64,000 nucleotides of DNA, taken from the NCBI RefSeq assembly GCF_032062135.1, contig NC_092859.1, positions 46,118,784 through 46,182,783 on the forward strand, given 5' to 3'. Origin of the DNA: Pyxicephalus adspersus (taxonomy: Eukaryota > Chordata > Amphibia > Anura > Pyxicephalidae). Under the pieces are notes generated by a model. That model was not told where the DNA came from. It ran no database searches and saw only the letters and a program-made list of their open reading frames with translations. The position numbers and the translations under genes are program-made. Positions 1 through 13,565 of the stretch are shown here, piece after piece; position 1 is the stretch's first letter; every line of letters begins with the position of its first letter.

Positions 1-460
1 GGGTCACATTCTAGTTGTCTCCATGTGACTTTACAGTTTGTATACTGATTCTTGGATTGGATATATAGAGAGACTTCTATTTTAAGCATGCACAAAGAAA
101 GACTTGCCTTCAGATCTGTGAAGCTGTACTTACTCTGGCGCAGAGACGCTGTAATAAATGTACAGCAAATCATAAAGTCCAATTATAGATGCTGCATTCC
201 TTTAGTAATTGATGTTCTACAATGGTTACATTGGTGCAGTTCAGCATAGAAATTCGCACTTTAGGTATTGAGGCTGTTAAATCAGACATATGTAGAATAA
301 GTATCTTCCATTTTTCTCTTGTTTGTTTGTAGCTACATTACAGCCACAGATTAAATTAATATTAATATTATTATTATACAGAATTTATATAGCTCCGACA
401 TTGTATATAGTCATGTCACTAGCTGTCCCTCAAAGGCACCCACAATCCCTACCATAGCTA

Positions 461-1340
461 CCGTGTTTCCCCGATGATAAGGCAGGGCCATCAAATAAGA
501 CAGCCCCCCCTTCTTAGGGAAAAATGAAAAATAAGCCCCCCCCCCCGCAAATAAGCCACCCACCGATTACTTACCAGAATCGGGTGGTACGGTGGGTGAC
601 TCCGTGTGTGGTTCCTCCGTGTGTGCCGCGCCTCTTCATGAAGAGGAAGTGACAGGACTGCAGTGCGCGCACNNNNNNNNNNNNNNNNNNNNNNNNNNNN
701 NNNNNNNNNNNNNNNNNNNNNNNNNNNNNNNNNNNNNNNNNNNNNNNNNNNNNNNNNNNNNNNNNNNNNNNNNNNNNNNNNNNNNNNNNNNNNNNNNNNN
801 NNNNNNNNNNNNNNNNNNNNNNNNNNNNNNNNNNNNNNNNNNNNNNNNNNNNNNNNNNNNNNNNNNNNNNNNNNNNNNNNNNNNNNNNNNNNNNNNNNNN
901 NNNNNNNNNNNNNNNNNNNNNNNNNNNNNNNNNNNNNNNNNNNNNNNNNNNNNNNNNNNNNNNNNNNNNNNNNNNNNNNNNNNNNNNNNNNNNNNNNNNN
1001 NNNNNNNNNNNNNNNNNNNNNNNNNNNNNNNNNNNNNNNNNNNNNNNNNNNNNNNNNNNNNNNNNNNNNNNNNNNNNNNNNNNNNNNNNNNNNNNNNNNN
1101 NNNNNNNNNNNNNNNNNNNNNNNNNNNNNNNNNNNNNNNNNNNNNNNNNNNNNNNNNNNNNNNNNNNNNNNNNNNNNNNNNNNNNNNNNNNNNNNNNNNN
1201 NNNNNNNNNNNNNNNNNNAATAACTGTGTACTGTAGTCTTCTTCATGGGTAAATAAGGCATCCCCCTGAAAATAAGCCCTAGAGCATATTTTGGCCTTCC
1301 AAAAAAAATAAGACCGTGTCTTATCATCGGGGAAACAGGG
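461..1340. mobile_element. TA-flanked TIR element (copy 1), interior unsequenced
   Basis: The left end CCGTGTTTCCCCGATGATAA and the right end TTATCATCGGGGAAACAGGG are inverted copies, each flanked by TA (459-460 and 1341-1342). Subterminal sequence repeats ATAAGAC/ATAAGCC motifs. A TA duplication suggests a Tc1/mariner-like or related DNA transposon, but no transposase is visible and the interior is Ns. The right end matches copy 2 near 53.3 kb, including the shared GCATATTTTGGC stretch. Confidence 0.75.
673..1218. other. Assembly gap (546 N)
   Basis: This is a run of N inside the TIR element. Long open frames through it are artefacts. Confidence 0.99.
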
Positions 1341-1371
1341 TATATGTCATTACCACATTCTAAGGTACATT

Positions 1372-1515
1372 TTCAATGGAAGCCAATTAAACCTAACTGC
1401 ATGTTTTTGGAATGTGGGTGGAAACCGTGGAGTACCCGGAAGAAACCCATGCAAACTCCATGCAGATAGTGTCCTGGCAGAGATTTGAACCTGGGAACTA
1501 GTGCTGCCTTAAAAG
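1372..1515 (-). repeat. tRNA-derived SINE, reverse copy (partial)
   Basis: On the minus strand this matches the better-preserved SINE at 36201-36505: the B-box-like GGTTCAAATCT (about 1482-1492), then the CACTATCTGCATGGAGTTTG-type body and an AACATGCAGTTAGGTTTAATTGG-like stretch. The 3' tail and 5' A box are missing or eroded. Confidence 0.75.
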
Positions 1516-2459
1516 TAGACAAAACAGTGTTTGCATTGTTTGGTTTAGCATAGTGCAAGTTACTTGATAATGCTTAGGGGGTTGGAGGTTGCACAGTGCA
1601 AGGAACCCATTTTGCAGACCTCAAAAATTGTGAGCTGGTAGTTGATGCTGTAGTTAGCCAGGCTTGCTTAAAAAATGTTTGTGCCCTGTATTTTTTGTCA
1701 GATCATCCCAGTATTTGTTCTGCCATGTATATAAATACATTTCTTATGTACTAAGGAGAATATTTAAGAAAACTATGTGTGTATGAATTGCTACATATTT
1801 TCCAGATGTTAGAAGCAGAACAGCCAGTACAAAGGAATGTTGCCAGTTTAGGAATTAGTGAGGACAGTTTGTCTTGTGGACATAATGTGTTTAGCACAGC
1901 TTTCATGAAAAAAAAATAAAAAGATCAGATATCTGCATGTTCATTTCTTAATAGTAATCTTAGAATTGAACTGATTCTATGAAAATATGCACATATTTAC
2001 AGGTTAGATATTTCTATGACTCAGAAGAATGTGACTTCTTGTTTATGATCCAGAGATTTCCTGTAGAGCATTCTCGTGATGAAGGCCAGATGCTGTTTTC
2101 TGACTTTACTGAGCCTCAGAGCTGTATTTACATCATTGAAATATCCAATTTCCTTGCTTTGTGCTGGAGTTCATATCTTTGTCCTTGCTGTAATATACAC
2201 ATCCCTTTCTTGGCAGGCTATGGTTACACACAGACAGATTTCTTGCTTTTTTGATTGAGTTTAGGCACCTAATTCCATGTGCTTAAAAGTGCACACAGGA
2301 AAGTTGATATTGAAAACAAAGAGCACTACATCTGTCAGCAGTGATTTTACTGTTGGCCAAACAATCTGCTTCTGATGTCAGGGAAGGAAAGACTTTTTAT
2401 GTCATCCAAAAGACCATTGTGTCCTCATAACTCACACAACATTCTTTGCCATTTTTTTC

Positions 2460-2506
2460 AGTTATATGTTGGTGCTATATAAATCCTGTTTATTAATAAA
2501 ATTAAT
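2460..2506 (+). repeat. Solo L2-like LINE 3' tail
   Basis: TGTTGGTGCTATATAAATCC followed by TGTTTATTAATAA matches the 3' end of the L2-like LINE at 34340-34380 almost base for base. It is a very short 5'-truncated copy or a SINE tail. Confidence 0.65.
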
Positions 2507-5500
2507 AACAATCAGTAAGCATGTTATAGTCATGGCCAGCTCAGAATACACTAAGGGCTCATTCTGATCTAGAGCGTTGAATAGAATGGCTACAATCAGT
2601 CTCTAATTGAAACACAACAACTTGTAATAACTATTTTGCAGAATCTTCTATCTTAGGATATTTGGTGGCAGGCTTAGTAGCAAAACTTAATGACATATGG
2701 GTCATGTATTCTCTTGCCAATGATCGATTGAGAGTTCAGACTTTGTTCTTCAGCAGAAATTCTAAATCCAAATGCTGAAGAATCTGACCTCCAAATCTGA
2801 ACACTATGAAAGCCTAGAGAAATGATTTGTCTTTTAAAATTTTAGCTTAGTGCAGAACTCTGGCAAGCAATAGGTAATAAGTGTGTCCATGGTGGGCCTT
2901 ATTTATAAAACTGGGAATCTGACATTCCCTCATGGGAATAGATTACTGCCATTGAAACACACAGACCTGGAAAAGCCTATTGTGTTTACATATTTAAAAT
3001 ACCAGAAAAGGAACAGAAACCTAATGTGATTTATTTAGTTTCCAAAATCACCCTGTGGAAAGATATGTAACAAAACAGGGGTATCTATGTGGGAAAAAAA
3101 ACTTTTAAATAGACATGTTCACTGTTACAGTTTCCTTCCATATATTCACACATTTTGCTGCATACTAAAACAAAAGATACAATGCCAATCTGCATATGCA
3201 GGCTTGCAGCTGATATTGTCAAGTACTTTACAATTAAATATAAATGAATCTAGAGTCCCAGAAAAGTACTTGTGATTCCTTCCTTTAAGGAATCATGAAT
3301 AATAACAGCTTGATGTCTTTGCCTGGTAGCTCCATTATCTAGGTCACCGGTTCCACCCACATTCCACCACCAGATGGCAGCATTGACATCTTTTCAGTAC
3401 TAGGGACAGATGTTCTAATATGCGTTTATAGATTCAGGTTTCACATGTTGCTATAGTGATGGGGGGGGGGGTCCTGTTATTCAGGGTTAACTGTTAGATG
3501 TCAGCAACAGGAGGGAATAGGCATTGGAATTCCCATTGAGAATTCCCCCTTCCCACCCACTAGTTTGTGCAATGGCAGAGCAGACTTTTTTTTTACTTGT
3601 AGTTCAGGTTTTCTGACCTAAACTAATGTCCAAGCAGCCTTGTGTTGTTAGAATTATTAATACTCACACTATGCCTGCTATGAATCTGTTCTGTCTGCTA
3701 AATCATAGAAAGCACAGTAGATACATCTAGCTTTCCATTATCCCATAGCAGCATCATTTTACATGTAATACAGCTGTTGTGCGAATGGATCAGTGAAAAT
3801 AATCACCATGTGCTCTTCTGCCTGACCCCCTTTACAGTCTGAGCAGCTGTTGCTTGTTATGTAATATTTAGTAAGGCAACATAATACGCACTGAATGAAT
3901 GTATTCTGTATTCTCGTCCACTAATTCTTCTATATACTTTTCATCCAGCAGATGGCGCATGGGTCCATCTTTTGATTTCTGTGTAGCCTTTCACCCCTCT
4001 CTCCTCCCCAGGCTTGTGCAATGCAGACAGGGGGGGGGGGGAGGGACAGGTCTGCAGTGCGGTGAAGGCATGGCACGTAATACAAAACGTCAGGAAGAAA
4101 TTCCCATAACTCATGTTATCCCCTCCCCCATGCTTTGGGAACCATGCCAGAGCGTGGGATTCTTCCTTTGTGCAGCTGATTCACAAAAAGCTGTGTGTAT
4201 GTTAGACACGTGCTGATAATATGTGACCAGCAGAGGGAGAAACAAGAAAAGCTTTATAGCTTGATTTTCCAACAAATTCCACATCTGCAGGACAGAGGCA
4301 GCAGCTGTCTACTAATGCTCTATACAGTCACTACAGAGAATGGCAGTGCTTTGTAAGGATGTGATCAGCTATGCTGTGTAACATCATAATGAGCTACAAA
4401 CCTTCTTACATCCATTACTGAAGCAAGATGAGATCTCTCCTGACCCAAATGTGTGTTGGTGCATAGATCCTTCTGCTGCATTGACAGGCATGTGAGATCT
4501 GTGTGTATACTCATGTATTCATGCGAGCTCTGATTCCCCTTTAGGCAAGAAGAACATCTTGGCATCTCGCCCCCATACACATTTTATTTTTATGGTAAAT
4601 GCAGGTTGCAAAATTCCAAATATAGATCGTTAAATAGAGTGTTGTCTAAATAGATGTTTGGAGTTTGCTGTATAGCATATACTATCCAGGGCTGACTTTT
4701 ATGTTCTGCATTTACTCATTCATTTGGAAAAAGAAAACTGAAGAAAAACAAATCTAGTGAAATATTTTATGAGGGTATAACATTATATTTAAAGTAACCA
4801 TTTCCAGGCATAAAGCATGTAACACATGCATTTCCCTTTAATGTGTTTCTGCTAATATTGGAGGTGTCCTGTAAAGTGAATTATCAGTAAAACTAAGCTA
4901 TGACTATTTAGATTAATACTCACCCTTCCCACTTTCAGTCTCTAAGCACCAGTGTCTTCCTTTGAAAAACCTTATTAAAAAAAAGAATTTAACACTTGTG
5001 GGAGTATTTGATGGTGGCATTGCCACTGCACTCTGTGGTCTCATCTGCTGACCCCTATGACATTACAGGGCCCCATAGAGTGCAGCATGGCATCTTTGTA
5101 TCTAAAGTGACATTAATTATAGGTAAGTTATGCAGAATAAAGTCTACTCCGATTTCTATCACTAGAAATGATCTTTCATTTTATTTTATGATTGTTTCCA
5201 GTGACAGATGAATACACAATTGCTGTTCTATTGGGCAAGGAGGGGGGAGGATGAGCGAGTGGTTGATGAACAGTGTTGGGTGACTGCTATGCACATTCTA
5301 GATTTTCACCTGGGATGAAAACAACTACTCATCTTAGACGACAATTATCTGCTGTGTGTTTGTAGCCTGAATGCATTCAATGTGTTACCTTAAGTAATAT
5401 GACCAGTTTGAGACTTGCTTGTGGCCATCAGCAATAAAAGGTACACTCTATTTGGATTTAAAAAAAAAAAAAATAGAATAATGCACACATTGAACACAGC

Positions 5501-6113
5501 ATACCTGTTAACGTTCAGCTTTCATCTACGTTGTAGTAAATCGGTCCACCCGATTATCTTTGCTGATCTGTAAAACCCTGTTGCTTTTCAGTTTGTATAT
5601 CAGAACAACTTTTCCCAAACAAACCCAGTGCTTGTTTCCTTGTTTGTCATATACAGAAAGCCTTTTGTTAAATAACTTTTAGCTCCCATCTGGGGCTCCT
5701 TGTCACCAGTCACATGCAGAAAGCCTTGTGTTTTAAAAGTTTTTTCTTAATAAAGCTAACACCAGTGTTGTGGTCTGTCACATTTGTGAATGGGCACTGC
5801 TGGCTTCAAATGTGATTGTAATTGGTTATTAAAATCTTTGTTTCTTCAAAAATCATTCTCTTTGCCAGAAGTTTGTGTGAGATCCCAACATTTTGAGCAT
5901 TCCACGTAGATTCTTGTGTTCCAACATGTAGTCTCTTATCAATAGAAAGTGTATCAGTGTCCATGTATTCTAGAACGTTTGCTTCTGTGGCCAAAAGTTT
6001 AATGTTTTCTTATCCTAGCCCAATCTGGAAAGGCGTCCTTGTAATTAAGGGTTTCCATCTCATATAGTAAATATACAACCCCTTTAGTTTGTAGTATATG
6101 CATGCACAAATAA

Positions 6114-6305
<192 letters not shown>

Positions 6306-6326
6306 TGATTAAACCTTCAAAACCCC

Positions 6327-6361
6327 TGAGGAAGCCAGATTTTCGCAAAACGCATTGGGAC
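6327..6361 (+). repeat. CCTGAGGAAGC...ACGC module, copy 1
   Basis: CCCCTGAGGAAGCC, a short variable spacer, then CGCAAAACGCATTGGGAC. It shares both halves with copies at 38314-38350 (+) and, inverted, at 37951-37984 and 39207-39248. It is a recurring repeat module of unassigned family. Confidence 0.7.
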
Positions 6362-8755
6362 GTATGTGACCTATCAGGTCCTACCTTTTGATTTTCAACT
6401 ATTGTATGGCGGTAGAATACCTATATATAGCACAGTTATCCCATTCCTTTAAATGTGAACAGGAATAGGGGTACAACACAACTATTGATTGTACACTGTA
6501 ATTATGTATTAATCAACTATCTATAAATACATAATTACATCTTTGCACTAAATCTCAGAGCCTCATACCTCTTTCTTTTCACTTCGCATTTCTACCCTTC
6601 AAATATTTCATTACTTAGTTAAATGTAAGATTTCATCAAATGTCAAACATTTGAAAACACTTTTCAAGTACTGTATATTGTATCCTTTGAAATATTGATT
6701 TGAGGGGGTAAGAATTAAGTCATGCTTAAAGGAAATAAAACATAGGCAATCCCTGAAAAAGATTTGGCAGATTTGCCTTAATAAGGTATCATGTGATTTT
6801 TCTTAAAGTGAACCTGTCATAACTGCAATCCAAAAGTGCAACTTCTGACATCCTTCTGAAGATTCTTGGAAATTATTTTTGAGTTTAAGACTTTTTGAAC
6901 TGGTATTAGTATGAAGATCAAGAAAGTAAAAATAAATGTTAACTAGATTTTAGAAGATTAACGTGTTAGCCAGGCTAGCTAACACTAGTATTTAAACCTG
7001 TGGGGCTTGCAGGATATTAACCTGTACGTCACATAGTGCTAGCAACCATCATACTAACTGAAGGATACAGTCAATACTTTGATTCAGTGAGCCGGATGTA
7101 TAGTCAGAATGATTGATCTGCACACTCATCCTGGGTCTCTGACTCAGAAAGCATTAAAACCACTGGATTGGCTAGACAGGGTGGCATCTAGTATTTCTAG
7201 GTAAAGAATGACAGCTTATGAGTTTGTCAGGTTGTTTGTTTATAGCACATTGCGTTTTTATTCACAATCTATTATAGAAAATGTACTTGCAGCGAGCTGA
7301 GTTAAAAAATATTATTTTAGCTTTAGAGATTTTGGCACAGAATTAGAAATGTTTGTTGGTATCAGTTATATTATATGAAATCCGATTCTATCCAACAAGT
7401 TTTTACATGATACAACGGTCTTGCCTAAAATACAGCATTTACAATTGTACAGCCATGAGTCACATTAGGGTGCGGTGCTGTACAGTTTATAATTCTGCCC
7501 ATTTCAGCATTGGCAGCTGGGAAATACCATGAAAGAAAAAGAGAGAGTTATATTAGGTAATACATTGACTCCTTACATTCATGCTTTTCAACAACTGTAT
7601 GAAAAATGTTGGGGAAGGATTATTAGAATGCCTTTGTGGTTTTACTTCTATCCAGAGTTCTGTTTGGGAGATTCTCCCCACTGTACCAGTAACAAGGGTT
7701 TATGCAGACCTCCTTCTGTTAAAAAGTAAAAAACAAAATTTGCCTAAATAAAAGCAGTAAAATGCCATAGTTTTCAATCAAGTAGATCAACATTTGTGGT
7801 AAAAGTGTAGAAACATGGTTGTGTTTTTCCTTCTTTTGCAAAATAAAGACTGCAGCCTGGGCTTTAAAGTATAGTTCTGCTATTTATGTTACTCCAATAC
7901 CCAATAATGTTGATAATAAGCATCATTTTTATCCTCCTTCGATCAGCAGTAGTGACTGTCAGAGGATCTAGTTTTCATAAGACTCATTTTATGTGTGCCA
8001 CATGTACTTACCAGAACTCATTGTTCCTTGTCCTATTACACTCTAGACCAGTTTAAACCAGAGATCAATGGCAAATGCATTATGATGAGCAAACATATTT
8101 GGTTCTCACAGCCGCAGAGTGATGTCAGGAAATGTTTCCTTAGGTCATGGTCAGTGATACAATGGCCTGTTTATTCAGACAGTGGAGTCCTTGTAGAATG
8201 ATGAAGTATTAATCACTGCTGTGTACTTGTGATAGCAAATTCACATGCTGACTCTGTACTGTACGTTAGATTTGGGGCTTGTTAACACCCACATCTAATG
8301 ACAACCAGGTGCCCAAATAGAAGTTATAAAAAAAGGTAGCTATAGTCCAAAAAAAAAAAGAGGAGTATTCGACATCAATACAAAATTAAACTAAATGTGA
8401 CCACACTATTTTGGATCCTGAGGTACCAAATAAGCGCTTTGGTATAGAGTTGGAGAAATTGGTAATATAATCCAAAATGCTTGACACATGGGGCTGGTAA
8501 TCCAAATTAAATAAAACAATGCTGTGAATATTGCTGCTACTGTGACAATTTCACATTTAGTAATATAACCCTCCCATCCACCTGCTGTGAAATCTGCAGG
8601 GTGTTAGGTGTTATACTTACCTTCAGCTCTAATACACTGGTCTGGCAAAACCTTTGTTTGCAAACTGTCCTGGCTGGACCCCATAGCTGCCACACATGTG
8701 CCACAAACTTTGTTCATTATTATGACTTGGTCCTCTCTTTTCCGATGCCCTAGAG

Positions 8756-9055
8756 CAGTGATTTTCAACCACTTTGCTGCAGCACACTAGTGTGCCTTGA
8801 GAGATCTTCAGGTGTACTGTGGGAAATTATCCAGTTACCATTGTCAAGTGTCTGTACTGTAGTGACTGGCAGAGTAATGTAATACTCTTCCATGTCAGTG
8901 GGCGGCAGTAGGTAGCTTAATTGCCTTGTTTATTCTTAGAGACAAGAGAATTAGCTACAGATTGTCATCTTGTAACATTTTTGATTAGTGGTGTGCCGCA
9001 GGATTTTTTAAATGTAAAAAATGTGCCGTGGCTCAAAAAAGGTAGTAAAACACTG
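8756..9055. mobile_element. hAT-type MITE with 8-bp target duplication
   Basis: It starts CAGTGATTTTCAACC and ends GGTAGTAAAACACTG, imperfect inverted ends typical of Charlie-like hAT elements. It is flanked by CCCTAGAG (8748-8755) and CCCTAGGG (9056-9063), an 8-bp duplication with one mismatch. The element is 300 bp with no coding capacity, so it is non-autonomous. Confidence 0.85.
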
Positions 9056-11954
9056 CCCTAGGGGATGTTACCAATTTTATTTACCAATCCTCTAGGGCTT
9101 TTTTTTAACCATGGCAGAATGATGACAAATGATTGAAGGACTTAGACACTTCAAGGAAGCAGAGTTGTCTTTTAGGCTACCATGTTACTTGAATAATGGT
9201 ACTTATTGTTCATGTGAAGCAGCTGGTGATCCTCACATTTATAAACATTAGGTTCAATTAAAGCCCATCTCCAGGAAAAAAATGAAATTCTCACATCAGT
9301 CTACCAGCACCCCACCTTTAACCCATTCTGCAGGACTAAGGTTTTCCTTCCCTCACTACCAATATTCTTTGTACAGTCATGAGAAAAAGAAGATACTTCC
9401 TTTTATATAAGGTTTTATGTATTTGCACATAATAAAAAAAAAGTAGCTGGTCCTTGTTTTTTGCAAACATAGCAATGTGCATTATATTCAACTTTTTTTG
9501 CTCTCATTGTACTCCCATATTCTTTTTAGAGAAGGAGGCTTTCCCCCGGCAACCCTTTCAAACAAGTTCAGTCTTTTTCTAATTGTCATGAATTTGAGAT
9601 TTAAAATGCTGCTAACATAACAGTCTGGTTCTTATGTTGTATTTTCTCATTGCACAGCCTGACCTTGGAATAAATTTGCTGGAACTCCTGGAAATATTGG
9701 CAACTTTTTTGAATGCTTTCCACTAGTAAATTATATTTCCCCGTGCAGATAGATGAACTTCATATTGTTGAGAAATAGCCTTATAACTCTTCCAAAATTG
9801 ATAGGCAGCAAGAAATTATTCTCTAAAATCATTGCTGATATCTTTTCTTCAGAGCAAGCACTTAACTGTTCATGCATGTTATCACACACATGAAGGCTCT
9901 AGACAAGCAAACTGCCATTACCTCTGCTTTTGTCACACTTGCTGATAACCAGCTAATGAAGTGCATTTGTATACCAGCACCTGGCTGCTACTTAGCCTTT
10001 TCATTCTAATGGAAACATCAAGGGTGTGCCTAATTTTTCCCACATTTCTTCTGCATTTTGACTAAGGCTTTGTTAAATAAACACAATTGTCCATCTAAAG
10101 ATCATATTACCTAATTGTAAGATCTGCTAGGGAACCAGATAGATTTTAGGTCCTAATAGTCAAAACCATAGAATTCAAAGACGGTTTGATTTTTTTTTTT
10201 TTTGTCATGACTGTAAACCTGAAATTTAGTTCAAAAACTAAATCTAAAGTTTTTATGTGTGAAGAGAATTTTTGGTTTACCTCATTTGTTTCTGTTCCAT
10301 AATTATAAGTCTGCAGGAATGTACAATTCTGTTCACTGCCATACACCCACTTGACACATCCTTGTTAGTTTTAGCTAAATCCCAGAAATAAACTGTCACT
10401 GTGAATATGTATTTCTGTTTGTGTAAAGTGTATCTAAAAATGTATGCTATATCTGGTATGACAAAACACTAATTTGTGGATTTCTTCTTTTAAACATTTA
10501 AACAGGAAGTTTAACTTTTCTGTAATAATAAAACTTTTATAGAAGGGTTAGTAATTATTATTGTATTTTATTGCAGCATAGACAATGTTCAGATCTGCAG
10601 ATGACAGAAGAGGGCAGGGTGTTTTCAGCCCAGAGTAAAATAAGACTAAAGGTGCCCTTGTTACAGAAGGACCAGTTATATGGTTGAAATTGTTAAGGAT
10701 TATGAAAAGCAATGTTAAGCAGTTCTAGTGTTAATGTACATTTATATTCCTGCATTTTTACTATCTTTTGGGGGTTCAATTTTACAAGCAAGCAAACAAA
10801 TAGCTAGTATGTTTTGCTGTGCAACAAATGCTGTTGAAAGATAATTTATGGTTAGCTTGTGTAGAGCAAAACAACATGTTCACTAAACTGCCACTTCCTT
10901 CTGCATATACTCTCCTTCTTTAATACTAGCAAACTATGTTAATCAACTGTCTGCAGCAAACAGAAGCTCTGAGTAAACTTCAAGTCACTGTAATCCATTT
11001 ATCGGACCCATGTGACAGTCCTGGGTACCTAAGCAGCCAATCATAAAGCACCCGTCCTATCACATGAGAGGAAGGGGTGCCATATTTTTAAGATATATGA
11101 ATAGAGCAAGGTGAGTATATTGGAGGCCGAGTATATATAGCTGTAGAGGATGACAGTTTAGTAAACCTATTGCACTGACCTGCATGAGTAAAGCACTGGT
11201 CTGGCTTAAGCTGCTATTTACCTAGGATAGTTAATAAATCCTCTTATTGGTTGCTATGTGTTAATCTGTTTTTCTGGGATGGTTTGGGGATTCATCTCAT
11301 TGGATGCTATGTGTTAATCTGTTCTATTTTTCATGCTTCTGCTCTTGTATGATGATCTCACAATGTAAAAGTATAAAGTATGTTTTAAAAAAGTGAGCTG
11401 TTCCCATTGTGAAATCATTTTGTGAACCTGTGGGAAGTTTTGCCCCCAAAAGAGTTTTGAATTTACCTTTTCCTGCTTCAAAAATAACCTGTTAAAATTG
11501 GGATCATGCAGCAATTTCCGTATCCATTGTACTTGTACTTACAGTGCAGGGTTACTTATGAGGGATTTGTTATTCATCCTTATTTAGTTTAATCTGTCAG
11601 AGCCTAACATTTATAGTGTCAGGCGGTTAGAGGTCACCTGAAGCCACACAATTGCTGCTTGACCTTATAAATTGGGGACAGCTTGGTATACCAACAGGTT
11701 TTAGACTTAAAGTGACCTCTGGCCTTCTGCCTAAACAGAATCAGCCCTATATTATCATCTATTATGGCATGTATTTCAAGGTAAGAGGTTTTGGTCAATG
11801 CTAAATACAAGAAAAATTATGACACATTATGATTATGACATTATTCCTCCAGTTGTGCTTCCATAAATTGGAAGGATACCGGTAAGTTTGGAAAATTGGG
11901 TGATCACAGAATTGTAGGGCTATTTTTTCTTAATATTCTGTTTCTTCTTAATAG

Positions 11955-12025
11955 ACTCTCTCCTGTCCCTCAGTGAGGAGGAGGAACAGGCACCAGACCT
12001 GGTAACACTGGGTGCATTTGTGTGA
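11955..12025 (+). other. Candidate alternative terminal (or cassette) exon of DIAPH1
   Basis: The pyrimidine-rich tract TTCTGTTTCTTCTTAATAG ends at 11954. If spliced from the 6243 donor, the frame reads D-SLLSLSEEEEQAPDL-VTLGAFV and then TGA at 12023-12025. A second strong acceptor, CTCTCCTGTCCCTCAG, ends at 11973. A possible donor CTG|GTAACA at 12002 would make a 47- or 28-nt exon, neither a multiple of three, so inclusion would shift the last exon's frame. An AATAAA lies at 12235-12240. This is inference from splice-like signals only; there is no transcript or conservation evidence. Confidence 0.3.
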
Positions 12026-13507
12026 TGTGTTTGTGCTAATAACAATTTGTCATTTTTTTTGTTATTGCTAAACACAATATCCCATTTTCATTTCAGATTT
12101 TTTTTACTTGATTTTTATTATGTTAACAATTTTATAGCTAACATCGTTTGCAAAGCTTGATAGTGTGCATAGCTGTAAGAATATGGATTGAGAGATGTCT
12201 GCTGGTCAAAGAAAAAATATGAAAAAAAAGTTTTAATAAAACTCCAACTTCGTTTTTGACTTTATTGCTCTTAATGGAAGGTGTTCTAGTTGTTCAAAGA
12301 ATTGCAGTTAAAGCCTGAAATGCCTAGATTGCCTATAGGGCAAAAATGATGCAAACTTATTGATAGTTGCTTTTTTGTTTTTTAATAAATCATTATCATT
12401 CATTTATCATCTTAGAATGGTTACTGGCCAGCAATTTTATTGCTGCTCAGTTACCAGTAGCATCTCTCAAGCCATTAGATTTTACAATTTGATTTTGTTA
12501 ATGATACTACACATCTTACCACTAATTTATTGATTTCTGTATTTATATGCATTTATTTTAAAGTGTTAGTTTGTTTTACTAACATTTAAGTCTGATTAAC
12601 TCATTTTAAATGATTTATCCACACCTGTTTGGATTCCACAATTGTATTACATTGTATTTTATTATGAATAGGTACAATTCTATTGTCTGATATACACATT
12701 TTTTTCTAATAACTTATTAAGATAAAGTAATTTTTTATCTAACTGTACCTATCTTTAAAGCATTTCATCTTTATACAACATTTATTGATCTTTTGTAGGC
12801 AAAAGATTACTTTATTCCTTTGATTGTCACTATTATATTCATTATAATTTAATAAGCATTGTACAGTAACTGGGCTACTGAGCACAGATTAAATAGGCAA
12901 AAGAACAGGCTACCAAAAGCAGAAACAGAAAATACTGTTGGATTGGATTTTCACCAGTGTGATGTTCTGCCTCTCTTTAGGGTATATTATGACCTATTAG
13001 ACCTATTAAGAAGACCACCAAAGCTCTGGTCTGTAATATTGTGATGTGAAAAGTCAGTTACATTTCACAAACCATTCACACAAAGATGAGTATGTTTACT
13101 TCAGCCATACGACTGAAAAAAAAAACATTCTTTTTTAAAAAAATGTTTTACATTAAATTAGCTAAAAGTATCTCCCACTAAATAGACTTTTCACTGTGGT
13201 ATGTTCACTTTATAAATTAGGACAGTCTATGTAGCTAATGCATTGGGGAAAGTCATTGGAATTTTAATGTGTATTATTGAGGAGAAATTGCTGACAAGGA
13301 GGCAATTCTTGCAAGTTTTCTTCATCAAAAAAATAACCTAATCTTGGAGATGTTAAACAGTTGCTTTCCTGCTCTGCGTGCATGATGTAGTCACACATTT
13401 CTGGTGCCTTATTAAAATAATACTGCATTTGTCTTAAATGTGGCGTATAAACTAATAAGGAGGTGAATGTTATTTATATACAGTAGAAGTTTATTTGGCT
13501 TCTTTTT

Positions 13508-13565
13508 CATTATTATTATTATTTTTCATGAATTATTTTTTATTATTATTTTTAGTAGTAGTAGT
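13508..13565. repeat. ATT-rich microsatellite
   Basis: Interrupted (ATT)n/(TTA)n repeats run through this stretch, ending in TAGTAGTAGTAG. Confidence 0.8.

Noticed and set aside
592..1236. Long open frames across 491-1327
   Set aside because: They consist almost entirely of N translated as X within the assembly gap.
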